From contig DBUB01000002.1 in the NCBI GenBank assembly GCA_002307725.1, positions 581,824-645,823 on the forward strand: DNA of 64,000 bases, read 5' to 3'. This DNA is from Alphaproteobacteria bacterium UBA1301 (GTDB lineage: Bacteria; Pseudomonadota; Alphaproteobacteria; Micropepsales; Micropepsaceae). Both the position numbers and the translations under genes were made by a program. Shown in pieces: positions 54,850 through 63,242 of the stretch (position 1 is its first letter; every line of letters starts with the position of its first letter). Below the pieces are notes generated by a model that was not told where the DNA came from, ran no database searches, and saw only the letters and a list, made by a program, of their open reading frames with translations.

Positions 54850-56188
54850 CCGCCTCGCCGCAGGGGTCGCAGCCCGCTCCGCTGGGGTGGGGGCAACGTT
54901 CGTCGCGCTCGCATGGGTGCTGACGCAAACACACTGGGTTGTGACCGCGGCGCTACTGGCCATCGCGGCGGCCGTGGAGACTTGGCTCCTCATCCGCTTC
55001 GCAGAGTCGTCGAATCGCGAAGTGGCACGCTTCCTCGATGCCTTGTCGTTCGACGATGTTACTCAAACGTTTTCCGGCCTTTCGCGCGATGCCAGTGGGC
55101 GTGAACTCAGCCAGGCGATGTCCCGTGTCATTGAAAAACTGCGCCAGACGCGCACCGAACGCGAGGAGCAATCGCGTTATTTGCAAACCCTGCTGGCGCA
55201 TATCCCCGTGGCGCTGATTTCGCTCGACGCTGAGGGCGGCGTGAAATTCTTGAACCCCGCCGCCTTTCGTCTGTTCGAGGCGCCGATCGCGGCCGAAGCG
55301 GAATTTGCCCGGTTCGGCGAAGCGTTTGCTTCGGGTCTGGCCCTTCTCAAGCCTGGCGAGACCGCGCTTTTGCGCCTGGAGCGCGCCTCGGGGCCTTTGC
55401 ATCTCAAGGTCGCCGCGACGGAGTTTGCCGTGCACGGCACGCACCAGCGGATCGTATCTCTTCAGAATATCGCCAGCGAGCTGAGCGCCCAGGAACTCGC
55501 CGCCTGGCAGACCGTCATCCGCACCATGGCGCATGAAGTGATGAACTCCTTGACGCCGTTGTCTTCGCTGTCGGCGACGGCCAACGAGGCGGTGCGCGAC
55601 GTCCTCGCCGATCTGCCCGCGGACGACCGCAATGTGCCGCGGCTGACCGATGCCGCCGATGCGTTGGAAACGGTGGCGCGGCGAAGCCAAGGGTTGCTGC
55701 GGTTCGTGCAAAATCACCGCCGTTTGACCCACCGGTTCACTGCCAAGCTTGAGCGCTTGCCGGTCCGGCGCGTTTTCACGCGCTTGCACAGTCTTCTGGC
55801 GGCGGATCTCGCGGCCAACGACGTCAGCTTTGAGATGCGGGTCGAACCCGAAACGCTGGAAGTCACCGCCGACGCCGATCTGCTCGACCAGGCATTGATC
55901 AACCTGTTGCGCAACGCCTTCGAGGCGCTGCGCGGACGCGACCGTGCCACCATCGTCTTGTCTGCACGCCGCGCGTCCGACGGCAGGACGGTGATCTCGG
56001 TTGCCGATAACGGGGCGGGCATCGAACCCGATCGGCGCGACAAGGTCTTTGCGCCGTTCTACACCACCAAGCCGCAGGGCTCGGGGGTCGGCCTGACGCT
56101 GGTCCGACACATCGCGACCGTGCACGGCGCCGATGTGACTCTGGCGGACACACCAGGCGGCGGCGCGACCTTCAATATGCGTTTCTGA
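54839..56188 (+). CDS. NtrY/NtrB-type membrane sensor histidine kinase
   Basis: A 449-residue kinase, partner of the preceding NtrC-type regulator. Two membrane helices lie near residues 14-50, with almost no periplasmic loop, followed by a HAMP/coiled linker and a PAS domain (about 115-210, ALISLDAEGGVKFLNPAAF). The H-box is TMAHEVMNSLTPLSS, then N-box LINLLRNAFEAL, G1 VADNGAGIEP and G2 GSGVGLTLVRHI. Without a periplasmic domain it probably senses membrane stress or cytoplasmic signals, such as those that call for the ABC exporter. ATG 54839 overlaps the regulator stop. Confidence 0.93.
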   Translation: MVYNRLAAGVAARSAGVGATFVALAWVLTQTHWVVTAALLAIAAAVETWLLIRFAESSNREVARFLDALSFDDVTQTFSGLSRDASGRELSQAMSRVIEKLRQTRTEREEQSRYLQTLLAHIPVALISLDAEGGVKFLNPAAFRLFEAPIAAEAEFARFGEAFASGLALLKPGETALLRLERASGPLHLKVAATEFAVHGTHQRIVSLQNIASELSAQELAAWQTVIRTMAHEVMNSLTPLSSLSATANEAVRDVLADLPADDRNVPRLTDAADALETVARRSQGLLRFVQNHRRLTHRFTAKLERLPVRRVFTRLHSLLAADLAANDVSFEMRVEPETLEVTADADLLDQALINLLRNAFEALRGRDRATIVLSARRASDGRTVISVADNGAGIEPDRRDKVFAPFYTTKPQGSGVGLTLVRHIATVHGADVTLADTPGGGATFNMRF

Positions 56189-56210
56189 CGTATTGCAGCG
56201 GGCGAGGCGA

Positions 56211-56354
56211 ATGGAATCGGAGTCACGCACGCGGCTTTGGGAAAACTGGCAGAGGATACCCATAACGGCTCGTGCCAAAGAGCTGCAACGCCGCTTCGTC
56301 GCGCTGGCCACGTCAGATTTTGATATGGTTGGTGCGCGGGCGTCGAGGCAATAG
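56211..56354 (+). CDS. Possible 47-aa small protein
   Basis: ATG 56211 begins 22 bp after the kinase stop, with GAGG 4 bases upstream. It encodes a basic 47-residue peptide starting MESESRTRLWENWQ, ending in GARASRQ. Amino-acid composition is plausible and it would be translated with the kinase. No homologue is recognised and it may be chance. Confidence 0.3.
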   Translation: MESESRTRLWENWQRIPITARAKELQRRFVALATSDFDMVGARASRQ

Positions 56355-56451
56355 GTCGCTGATGCCGCGAAGATCAAGCTTACGATGGACGCGTTTCCAT
56401 TCTTATGAATTATATGATAATACTCACTCTGTCGGATTGGGTGGGCGTTGA
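56355..56451 (+). promoter_or_regulatory. AT-rich leader of the ECF sigma gene
   Basis: The AT-rich stretch ATTCTTATGAATTATATGAT around 56399-56420 contrasts with the GC-rich surroundings and is the likely promoter of the FecI/FecR genes. No exact -35/-10 assignment is made. Confidence 0.35.
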
Positions 56452-57051
56452 ATGCCAAGCATTCTGGAGACCTACGTTCAAAACGAGGCTGCTCTGAAGA
56501 GATTTCTCCGGCGTTTCTCCACCCATTCGGCGGACGCGGAGGATCTGGCGCAGGAAGCATTCGTGCGCGCCTATGCGGCAGAAGCCGAACAGCCGATCAC
56601 TTCACCTAAGGCGTTCTTGTTCCGGGTTGCGCGTAATTTGGCGCTGAACGAGCGCGCCAAGGCCGCAAATGCGACAACTGTGCCACTGGAGGATTTCGCC
56701 GACACATCTGTCATAGAGGATGTGGGTCAGGTAGCGCTCGATGACGAGATGGAGGCGCGCCAACGCATACGCATGCTAGCCGAAGCGATGGCCAGTTTGC
56801 CACCGCAGTGCTCCAAGGTGTTCCTGCTCCGCAAGGTTTATGGGTTGTCGTATAAGGAGATCGCAGAAAGGCTGGGAATTTCGGTCAGCACTGCCGAGAA
56901 ACATGCCGCCCTGGGTTTGTTGCGCTGTAGTGAGTATCTTCGGCAGCACGGCCTGGACGACATCGGGCAGGCTAAAGACGCAACCCGCGAACCGGCGGGC
57001 CAAGTTGCACGACTGGATTTGATCCGCCGGAAGCAGACGCGTGATGCGTGA
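56452..57051 (+). CDS. ECF sigma factor, FecI-like
   Basis: A 199-residue extracytoplasmic-function sigma factor. Sigma region 2 reads RFSTHSADAEDLAQEAFVRA near residue 20-45, and region 4 SLPPQCSKVFLLRKV, LSYKEIAERLGISVSTAEKH near residue 115-150. It directs RNA polymerase to surface-signalling-controlled promoters. The FecR-type regulator follows with an 8-bp overlap, and a TonB-dependent receptor with an STN domain comes next: the standard Fec-type surface signalling order. Confidence 0.93.
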   Translation: MPSILETYVQNEAALKRFLRRFSTHSADAEDLAQEAFVRAYAAEAEQPITSPKAFLFRVARNLALNERAKAANATTVPLEDFADTSVIEDVGQVALDDEMEARQRIRMLAEAMASLPPQCSKVFLLRKVYGLSYKEIAERLGISVSTAEKHAALGLLRCSEYLRQHGLDDIGQAKDATREPAGQVARLDLIRRKQTRDA

Positions 57052-58093
57052 CACGGATAAGAATGTGGTACCGTTTCCGGATGCCGCCGCGGTGGAGGCC
57101 GAGGCATCGGAATGGGTCGTGCGTTTCGATGGTGGCGAGGCGACCGCCGAGAACTATGCGAAATTCCAGGAATGGCAAAACCGCAGCCCCTATCACCGCG
57201 ATGCGGCGGCACGCCTATTCCGGCTGTGGGGCGATCTCGACGCGCTGAAGGCCCTTGCGGCCTCTGTAGCCGTGATCCCACCCAAGGTGGCGTTCTGGCG
57301 CCGCGCCCATCTGCCTTATCTCGCGGCGGCAGCGGCCTCCGTGATGCTCGTGCTGGTCTCCTTTCCGACCCATATGGCGTTGCACACCGATCCGCCGGTG
57401 GTGACGACCTATCAAACGGTCGTTGGGGCGCAGAAGACTATCGCGCTGGCGGACGGATCGACGCTGACGCTCAATACTGACACCGCTGTTCGGGTGGAGT
57501 TGTCGAATAAGCACCGCGACGTGCATCTGTTGCGCGGTGAAGCGTATTTCGAGGTGGCACATGACGACAAGCGCCCCTTTGCCGTGTTCGTGGGCCAAAG
57601 CGTGGTGCGCGACATCGGTACAGCATTCGACGTCACGCTGCTGCCGCAGGCGGTAGATGTGACCGTCGTGCGCGGTAAAGTCGAGCTGGCAGCGCTTAAA
57701 GGCGACGCCGGGAAATTTACCGAGCAGCATCTTGCCGTCGTCGCGGCGGGTCAGAATGCCGTCTTCACGCACAAGGTCCGTCGCCTGTCGGCGGTCAGTG
57801 GTGCTGCGATTAACCGACGGTTGGCTTGGCGTCATGGTGTGCTCGTCTATGCCGGTGAACCGCTGGCCCAGGTGGTAGCCGACTACAACCGCTATTCGAA
57901 CGTCAAAGTTGAGATTGTCGATCCGAAGCTGAATGATCTGCAGGTGGGCGGCTATTTTGAAATTGGCAAGAGCGAGGCGTTCCTCGAAGCCCTTAACGAC
58001 AATTTCGGCATCAGAGTTCAATGGCGTGATGCTCATCACGCAGAGCTTTTTGCCGCCAAGTCGGAGGCTAGCCGCCCCGCGCATGTTCAATAA
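57044..58093 (+). CDS. FecR-family anti-sigma/signal-transducing protein
   Basis: A 349-residue inner-membrane protein. It has a cytoplasmic N-terminus with DUF4880-like sequence (ASEWVVRFDGGEATAENYAKF), one membrane helix at about residues 87-108 (YLAAAAASVMLVLVSFPTH) and a periplasmic FecR domain (TIALADGSTLTLNTDTAVRV, LLRGEAYFEVAHDDKRPF) plus a C-terminal STN-like segment. It conveys the signal from the receptor's STN domain to the FecI-type sigma factor. ATG 57044 is preferred over GTG 57041. Confidence 0.93.
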   Translation: MRDTDKNVVPFPDAAAVEAEASEWVVRFDGGEATAENYAKFQEWQNRSPYHRDAAARLFRLWGDLDALKALAASVAVIPPKVAFWRRAHLPYLAAAAASVMLVLVSFPTHMALHTDPPVVTTYQTVVGAQKTIALADGSTLTLNTDTAVRVELSNKHRDVHLLRGEAYFEVAHDDKRPFAVFVGQSVVRDIGTAFDVTLLPQAVDVTVVRGKVELAALKGDAGKFTEQHLAVVAAGQNAVFTHKVRRLSAVSGAAINRRLAWRHGVLVYAGEPLAQVVADYNRYSNVKVEIVDPKLNDLQVGGYFEIGKSEAFLEALNDNFGIRVQWRDAHHAELFAAKSEASRPAHVQ

Positions 58094-58143
58094 GCAAGGC
58101 CGCTATACCGGAATCGCAAAACACTGATAGCGCGTTCCGTCCA

Positions 58144-58171
58144 GGCGGTTCCTCCGCGAGGCCGCCGTTTT
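58144..58171 (+). terminator. Rho-independent terminator after fecR-like gene
   Basis: A stem GGCGG(TT)CCTC/GAGGCCGCC with a CGC loop and TTTT afterwards. It separates the sigma/anti-sigma genes from the receptor gene. Confidence 0.65.
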
Positions 58172-58371
58172 GTCTGCCTATCTCACTCCCATCTTCTGCA
58201 CTTCCATCTGTGGTTACAGAGAGACAGAACGCACAAAACTCGTGCCGTTCTGCCACGACTGCACAATTGCTGATAAGTTTCGCCACGACGACTGGAGGAT
58301 TTCGTCGTCTCACCGGTCTTAAGGTCATAAGGCCGGTGTGAAGGCAACGGTGCCGACCATCGAGTCAGAAC
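58172..58371 (+). promoter_or_regulatory. Promoter and leader region of the TonB-dependent receptor
   Basis: This 200 bp gap should hold the FecI-dependent promoter. A dyad with 11-bp arms (one mismatch), CACCGGTCTTA/TAAGGCCGGTG, spans 58311-58338, 33 bp before the receptor start. It could be an operator or a leader hairpin. No sigma-specific promoter was assigned. Confidence 0.4.
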
Positions 58372-61300
58372 GTGACGATAGGGAGAGCACGACCGGCGAT
58401 GTGGGGCGCCTGCTGCGTAATTGCAGCTTGGTGTTTGGTCTTCGCTGTCTCAGCCGATGCGGAAGATGCGAAATATGATGTCCATATTTCTCAGTCCAAC
58501 ATCGGTGCGGGGTTGTCCGAACTGGCGCGCCAAACGCACGTCCAGCTCCTCTATCCGTACGCGCTGGCTCAGGTGCCGGGAGCAAATCCCGTCAATGGTC
58601 GGTACTCAGTTCCAGAAGCCCTAGAGGTCCTGCTCAAAGGAACAGGCTTTTCCGGCGGCCTTACAACGCAAGGGGTCATCACGATCTCATTGCTGAGAAC
58701 AGGTTGCACAGAAGAGGGGAAAGCCTTGAGAAACAAGATTGCACAAGACGCAAAACAGACTGCTTCTATCATCGCACTGATGGTTGGTGTCGTAAGCGGG
58801 ACGGTCTGCTCGGCGCAAGCCGCCACACCACCGGCCTCCGGCGATGCAATGGAAACGGTCGTCGTCACCGGCCTGAAGTCGAGCTTGAACGCTGGCGAGC
58901 AGATCAAACGCCAGAGTTACAATGTGGTCGACTCCATCGTTCCGGAGGACATTGGCAAACTGCCGGACGTCACCGTCGGCGACGCCTTGCAGCGTATCAC
59001 CGGCGTTCAGGTGACGCGCGGCAACGACCAGGTAACCGGCGTCAATATCCGCGGCCTACCGAATTTGGTCACAACCCTGAATGGCAACGAGATATTCACC
59101 ACCACCGGCCGCACGTTCTCGTTCCAAAACCTTCCTGCCGAAGTGCTGTCCGGTCTTGACGTCTACAAGACGATTTCAGCGGATCAAGTGGAAGGCGGCA
59201 TCGCCGGCTTGGTCGACGTCCGCACCCATCGTCCATTCGATTTCGATGGCTTGCAGGTTGCCGGTAGCGTGTCGGGTACCTACGGCACCATCGCCCAGGC
59301 CTACAATCCGAATGTGAGTTTGCTGGTCAGCAACCGCTGGAAGACCGGCATCGGAGAATTCGGTGCGCTGGTCAACGTGTCATGGAAAAAGGAATCCTAC
59401 TACTATCCGATCGGCTGGTCGGATACGCCGCACGATCCAAAATCCACCAGCCTGACCGGGTTGAGCGAGCCCGTGTTTGTGCCGTTCGTCGGCTCCAGCA
59501 CCAGCAGTGGTGGGCGCGAATATCCCGAAGCGAATATCGCATTGCAGTTCCGTCCCGGCGATGACATGGAAATCCATTTCGACATGTTGTGGACAGGCTG
59601 GCGTTCGCGTTTCACCAACGCCTACTTTTTCTCTGTAACGAGCGACAACCTTCCGTTGTCGAACGTCACGCTCACCGATAACGGATGCACGACGTTGCTC
59701 ACCAGCACCTACGGCTGCTTGATCAAGAGCGCGACCGTCGGAGGATCCGGCGGCTATCCCTATACCGCCGCCAGCAACCAAGCCCACGAATCGATGTCGG
59801 ATGACTTCATCGGGTCGTTAGGGATGAAGTACAACGCCGGCCCATGGCTGCTTGAAGCGGAGTTTTCCGGCGTGTCGTCAGCTTACCGCGACCGCCGCGA
59901 AATCGTTGATATGAGTATCCCGGACTCGGTCACGACGATCAGCGACTCGAACTATCACGGGCATGCGATCTGGAGTACCAGCGTCGATGCGACCGATCCG
60001 TCGAACTACTATCTTCAGAGCTTAAACGAAAGCTTCGATATCAGTCGCGGTTCCCAATACGCCTGGACCGGCCACGTCACTCGTCAGTTCAGCAACTTCC
60101 CCATTACGTCGGTCGATATCGGTGGGCGCTATGCTTTCCGCAAGGCGACGACCATCGGCGTGTCCGGTGGCGATGTCGAAACTTACTATCCCAGCGGTAA
60201 TGGCACCACGTCGGCACTCTCCGTGTTCGGTGAGAACTTCTTCGAATACCGGAAGGGCTATGCCGGCTATCCCTCGTTCGTGATGCCGTCGACCGACTAT
60301 CTGCTCGACAACACCAAGACGGTCCGCGAAGCCTATGGGGCTGCCGCCGAACTGGAAGCCGATCCGGCCAAGACCTTCCACGATGACGAAAGTTCGATGG
60401 ATTTTTGGGTGAAGGCCAATTACGACGTTTCGCTGTTATCGATCCCGATCGACGGGCAGTTCGGCGTCCGCACTGTCACCGTGGGGCGGACGTTGCGCGG
60501 CACCGAGACGACGACCATTCCCGCCGTCACCAACGAGGGCTCCTCGGACGTCGTGTTGAACGGCGTCACTTACGCGCCGGGCGATACGATCGTCGCCAGT
60601 TATACCGAACTCACGCCTTATAATACGGAAACCAGAGGCACGGACGTGCTGCCCAGCATCAGCGCGCGCGTTCATGTCACCGACGACCTTCAGCTTCGTT
60701 TAGCCTTCGGCAAGACGATGACCTTGCCGAATTTCAGCGCCCTGAATCCGGCTACCAGTATTCTGCCGCCGACCGTCAACCGGCAAGGTAGCGGCTCGGC
60801 TGGCAATCCCGACCTCGCACCGACGCGTTCGACAGCCTACGACCTCTCGCTAGAGTATTATCTTCCCGGCGGCGGCATGGCTTCGATCGCTGGCTTCTAT
60901 CGCGACGTGAAGGGGTACGTCGAATCCGTGACCGAGACGGTCGCTTACGATTCCGATTACTGCACGGAGCACAGCATTCCTCAGGGCGGCTCGACGGCAC
61001 AGTGCAACGTTGTTATTTCGACCTCGGTCAGTTCGGGCAAGGGATATATCGAAGGGTACGAACTCGCGGTCGAAAAGTTCTTCGACTTCTTGCCCGGGTT
61101 CTGGTCAGGATTCGGCACACAGTTGAACTATACCTGGATCCAGTCGAGGGCGCCGATTGCCGGTAACGATTACTTTGCGGACATGGAAGGCGAACTCACT
61201 AACGTGTCGAAGAATAACTACAGTGCCGTCCTGATGTATGAAAAATACGGCCTGTCGGTTCGTCTGGCCGCGACCTACCGCAGCAAATACATTGAATCCT

Positions 61301-61527
61301 ACTATCCGGGCAACGACACCACGCCGCCTATCGATTACGTCAACGGCACGACGTATGTCGATCTCGGCGTGAGCTATAACCTGACGCCGCAGATCATGGT
61401 GACCGCTTCGGCAACCAACCTGCTGGGCGAATATTACAGCAGCTATTCGGGCACGCCGCTATTCCCGCGCGATGTCCGGCTGGTCAACAAGTCCTATACG
61501 CTCGGTGTCCATTACCGGCTGAACTAG
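58372..61527 (+). CDS. TonB-dependent receptor with N-terminal STN signalling domain
   Basis: A 1051-residue outer-membrane receptor. A signal peptide (about 1-30, ending SADA) is followed by an STN domain (about 34-106, AGLSELARQTHVQLLYPY) for signalling to FecR. Unusually, a second signal-peptide-like segment follows (about 119-150: LRNKIAQDAKQT then a hydrophobic core and CSAQA), before the plug (about 156-270: METVVVTGLKSSLNAG, GKLPDVTVGDALQRITGVQV) and a 22-strand barrel ending VHYRLN. A TTG at 58726 with GAGGGGA upstream could start a second, STN-less form. The plug type is common for sugar-oligomer receptors. Confidence 0.92.
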   Translation: MTIGRARPAMWGACCVIAAWCLVFAVSADAEDAKYDVHISQSNIGAGLSELARQTHVQLLYPYALAQVPGANPVNGRYSVPEALEVLLKGTGFSGGLTTQGVITISLLRTGCTEEGKALRNKIAQDAKQTASIIALMVGVVSGTVCSAQAATPPASGDAMETVVVTGLKSSLNAGEQIKRQSYNVVDSIVPEDIGKLPDVTVGDALQRITGVQVTRGNDQVTGVNIRGLPNLVTTLNGNEIFTTTGRTFSFQNLPAEVLSGLDVYKTISADQVEGGIAGLVDVRTHRPFDFDGLQVAGSVSGTYGTIAQAYNPNVSLLVSNRWKTGIGEFGALVNVSWKKESYYYPIGWSDTPHDPKSTSLTGLSEPVFVPFVGSSTSSGGREYPEANIALQFRPGDDMEIHFDMLWTGWRSRFTNAYFFSVTSDNLPLSNVTLTDNGCTTLLTSTYGCLIKSATVGGSGGYPYTAASNQAHESMSDDFIGSLGMKYNAGPWLLEAEFSGVSSAYRDRREIVDMSIPDSVTTISDSNYHGHAIWSTSVDATDPSNYYLQSLNESFDISRGSQYAWTGHVTRQFSNFPITSVDIGGRYAFRKATTIGVSGGDVETYYPSGNGTTSALSVFGENFFEYRKGYAGYPSFVMPSTDYLLDNTKTVREAYGAAAELEADPAKTFHDDESSMDFWVKANYDVSLLSIPIDGQFGVRTVTVGRTLRGTETTTIPAVTNEGSSDVVLNGVTYAPGDTIVASYTELTPYNTETRGTDVLPSISARVHVTDDLQLRLAFGKTMTLPNFSALNPATSILPPTVNRQGSGSAGNPDLAPTRSTAYDLSLEYYLPGGGMASIAGFYRDVKGYVESVTETVAYDSDYCTEHSIPQGGSTAQCNVVISTSVSSGKGYIEGYELAVEKFFDFLPGFWSGFGTQLNYTWIQSRAPIAGNDYFADMEGELTNVSKNNYSAVLMYEKYGLSVRLAATYRSKYIESYYPGNDTTPPIDYVNGTTYVDLGVSYNLTPQIMVTASATNLLGEYYSSYSGTPLFPRDVRLVNKSYTLGVHYRLN

Positions 61528-61670
61528 CGGAACACCTCGATCGCATGCGGCTACGCATCGATCGTAATACCGATCCGGCTTCGAGGCTCATTGTTTCGGG
61601 GCCGGAAACGGCAACAAAAACCATAACAACGCTCGAGCGCGGTTCGCGCGGGACAACGGATAGAACCCCG

Positions 61671-63242
61671 ATGCTTGAAAGATTTGCGTTAATTTGTTCA
61701 CTTGTTGTGTTTACCGGTGGTTTTCCGGCGCTCGCCGATGTCGTTCCCGGCTTCGACACCTCGGAAGGCACCAAGCTGACCGACGGTCAGGGTTACGTTT
61801 CTCTCGTCCGTCTCGAACACCAGTCTCGTAAAAGTGCTAATGGGCGCGTACTGATCGCGCTGGAGCGCCCCGATCTCACGGGCATCCCTCTTTATGAAAG
61901 TCTGGATGACGGCGATAGCTGGCACTTGGTGACCAACGTCACCGACCAGGTTTTTCACGATCTCAAGCGCTGTCAGTTCCGTTATCAGCCGAATATCATC
62001 GAATTGGCGCGGGACAGCGGTCCGCTGAAGAAGGGTTCCTTGCTGCTCTCCGGCAATACCGCTTGTGCCGACGCCGACGGTCATCTGACCGAAGAACACT
62101 TACAAACTTACGCTTCGACCGATCTGGGACGTAGCTGGAGCTATCGCGGCACCATCGTCGACGGTGGCGGCCGCCCCGAGGCCAAGGACAATCACGGCGT
62201 TTGGGAACCGAACCTCGTCGTTCTGAACGATGGCCGCATCGTAGCGTATTATTCGACCGAACAGCACAAGGCGCAGGGCTACAATCAGTTTCTGGCCCAC
62301 AAGATTTCGACTGACGGCGGTTCAACCTGGGGCTCCGAAGTCGCGGATTCGGCTGTTTCCGGCGGCGTGGAACGGCCGGGTATGGCGACGGTGGCTGCTC
62401 TCCCCGACCGTCGCTATGCCTACACTTACGAGGATATCGACGGCCCCGACAACAATGGTCAAATCTACATCAAATTCAGCCGCGACGGGTTGGATTGGGG
62501 ATCGCCCGCCGATCGCGGCTGGCCGATCCAATCGTTGGGCGGGGCGTGGCCCGCGGCCTGTCCGATGGTGACTTGGTTGCCGATCGGCAGTCCCAATGGT
62601 GTCCTCATCGTTAGTGCCGAACGTGCCGGCGGCACCGGCGATGCGGGGGGGCGCGCCTTGTACTGGAACAAGGATCTCGGCCGCGGCCCATGGTGGCAGG
62701 TCCGTGCCCCTGTGCAGAAGCGCACCGGAAATATGGGCGCCGGCTGGACCCAAGCGGTGATGCTGAAACACGATGGACGGGTGTTGCACATCACCTCGTC
62801 GTCGTCCGCGACCAGCGCCGCCGACAATATGGACTCCGGCAAGAACGTCATTCTGTTCGCCGCGGAAAAGCTCGCCTTCAACCGCTACGAGGCAGAAGAC
62901 GCCACCCGGCACGACGCCGCCTTCATTCGCGACGACAAGATGTCCAATCGCGGGCGCGTACGAATGGCGGCCGCAACTGGTCGACTCGATTTCGACATCT
63001 ATGTCGACAAGGCGGGCACCTATCCCGTTACCGTCCGTTTCACGGCGGCGACGTTGCAGCCGGCTACGCCGGGACTGCGCGTTAACGGTGCGACGCTGGC
63101 GCCAGTGGCGGTTCCTGTGTCGGACGGCTGGAGCGACATGACCATCAGCGCTCCGCTGACGGCCGGGTACAACAAGATCACTGTATTGGGTGGACAGCAG
63201 CCGGCCGATGTCGACTACATCGAACTTGGCGAGGGTAAGTAA
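61671..63242 (+). CDS. Secreted Asp-box glycoside hydrolase (sialidase-fold/GH93-like) with C-terminal CBM6/35-like domain
   Basis: A 523-residue secreted protein. A signal peptide (about 1-22, ending PALA) is followed by a beta-propeller with Asp-box motifs SLDDGDSWH, STDLGRSWS and STDGGSTWG, as in sialidases and GH93 exo-arabinanases. From about residue 405 a CBM6/35-like beta-sandwich begins (NRYEAEDATRHDA; YPVTVRFTA; ADVDYIEL). It likely cleaves plant-type glycan chains outside the cell; the exact sugar is unknown. ATG 61671 is preferred since it starts the signal peptide. Its stop overlaps the next gene (TAATG). Confidence 0.85.
   Translation: MLERFALICSLVVFTGGFPALADVVPGFDTSEGTKLTDGQGYVSLVRLEHQSRKSANGRVLIALERPDLTGIPLYESLDDGDSWHLVTNVTDQVFHDLKRCQFRYQPNIIELARDSGPLKKGSLLLSGNTACADADGHLTEEHLQTYASTDLGRSWSYRGTIVDGGGRPEAKDNHGVWEPNLVVLNDGRIVAYYSTEQHKAQGYNQFLAHKISTDGGSTWGSEVADSAVSGGVERPGMATVAALPDRRYAYTYEDIDGPDNNGQIYIKFSRDGLDWGSPADRGWPIQSLGGAWPAACPMVTWLPIGSPNGVLIVSAERAGGTGDAGGRALYWNKDLGRGPWWQVRAPVQKRTGNMGAGWTQAVMLKHDGRVLHITSSSSATSAADNMDSGKNVILFAAEKLAFNRYEAEDATRHDAAFIRDDKMSNRGRVRMAAATGRLDFDIYVDKAGTYPVTVRFTAATLQPATPGLRVNGATLAPVAVPVSDGWSDMTISAPLTAGYNKITVLGGQQPADVDYIELGEGK

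Noticed and set aside
54953..56560. 535-residue minus-strand open frame
   Set aside because: Antisense to the NtrY-type kinase; composition and lack of motifs mark it as a shadow frame.
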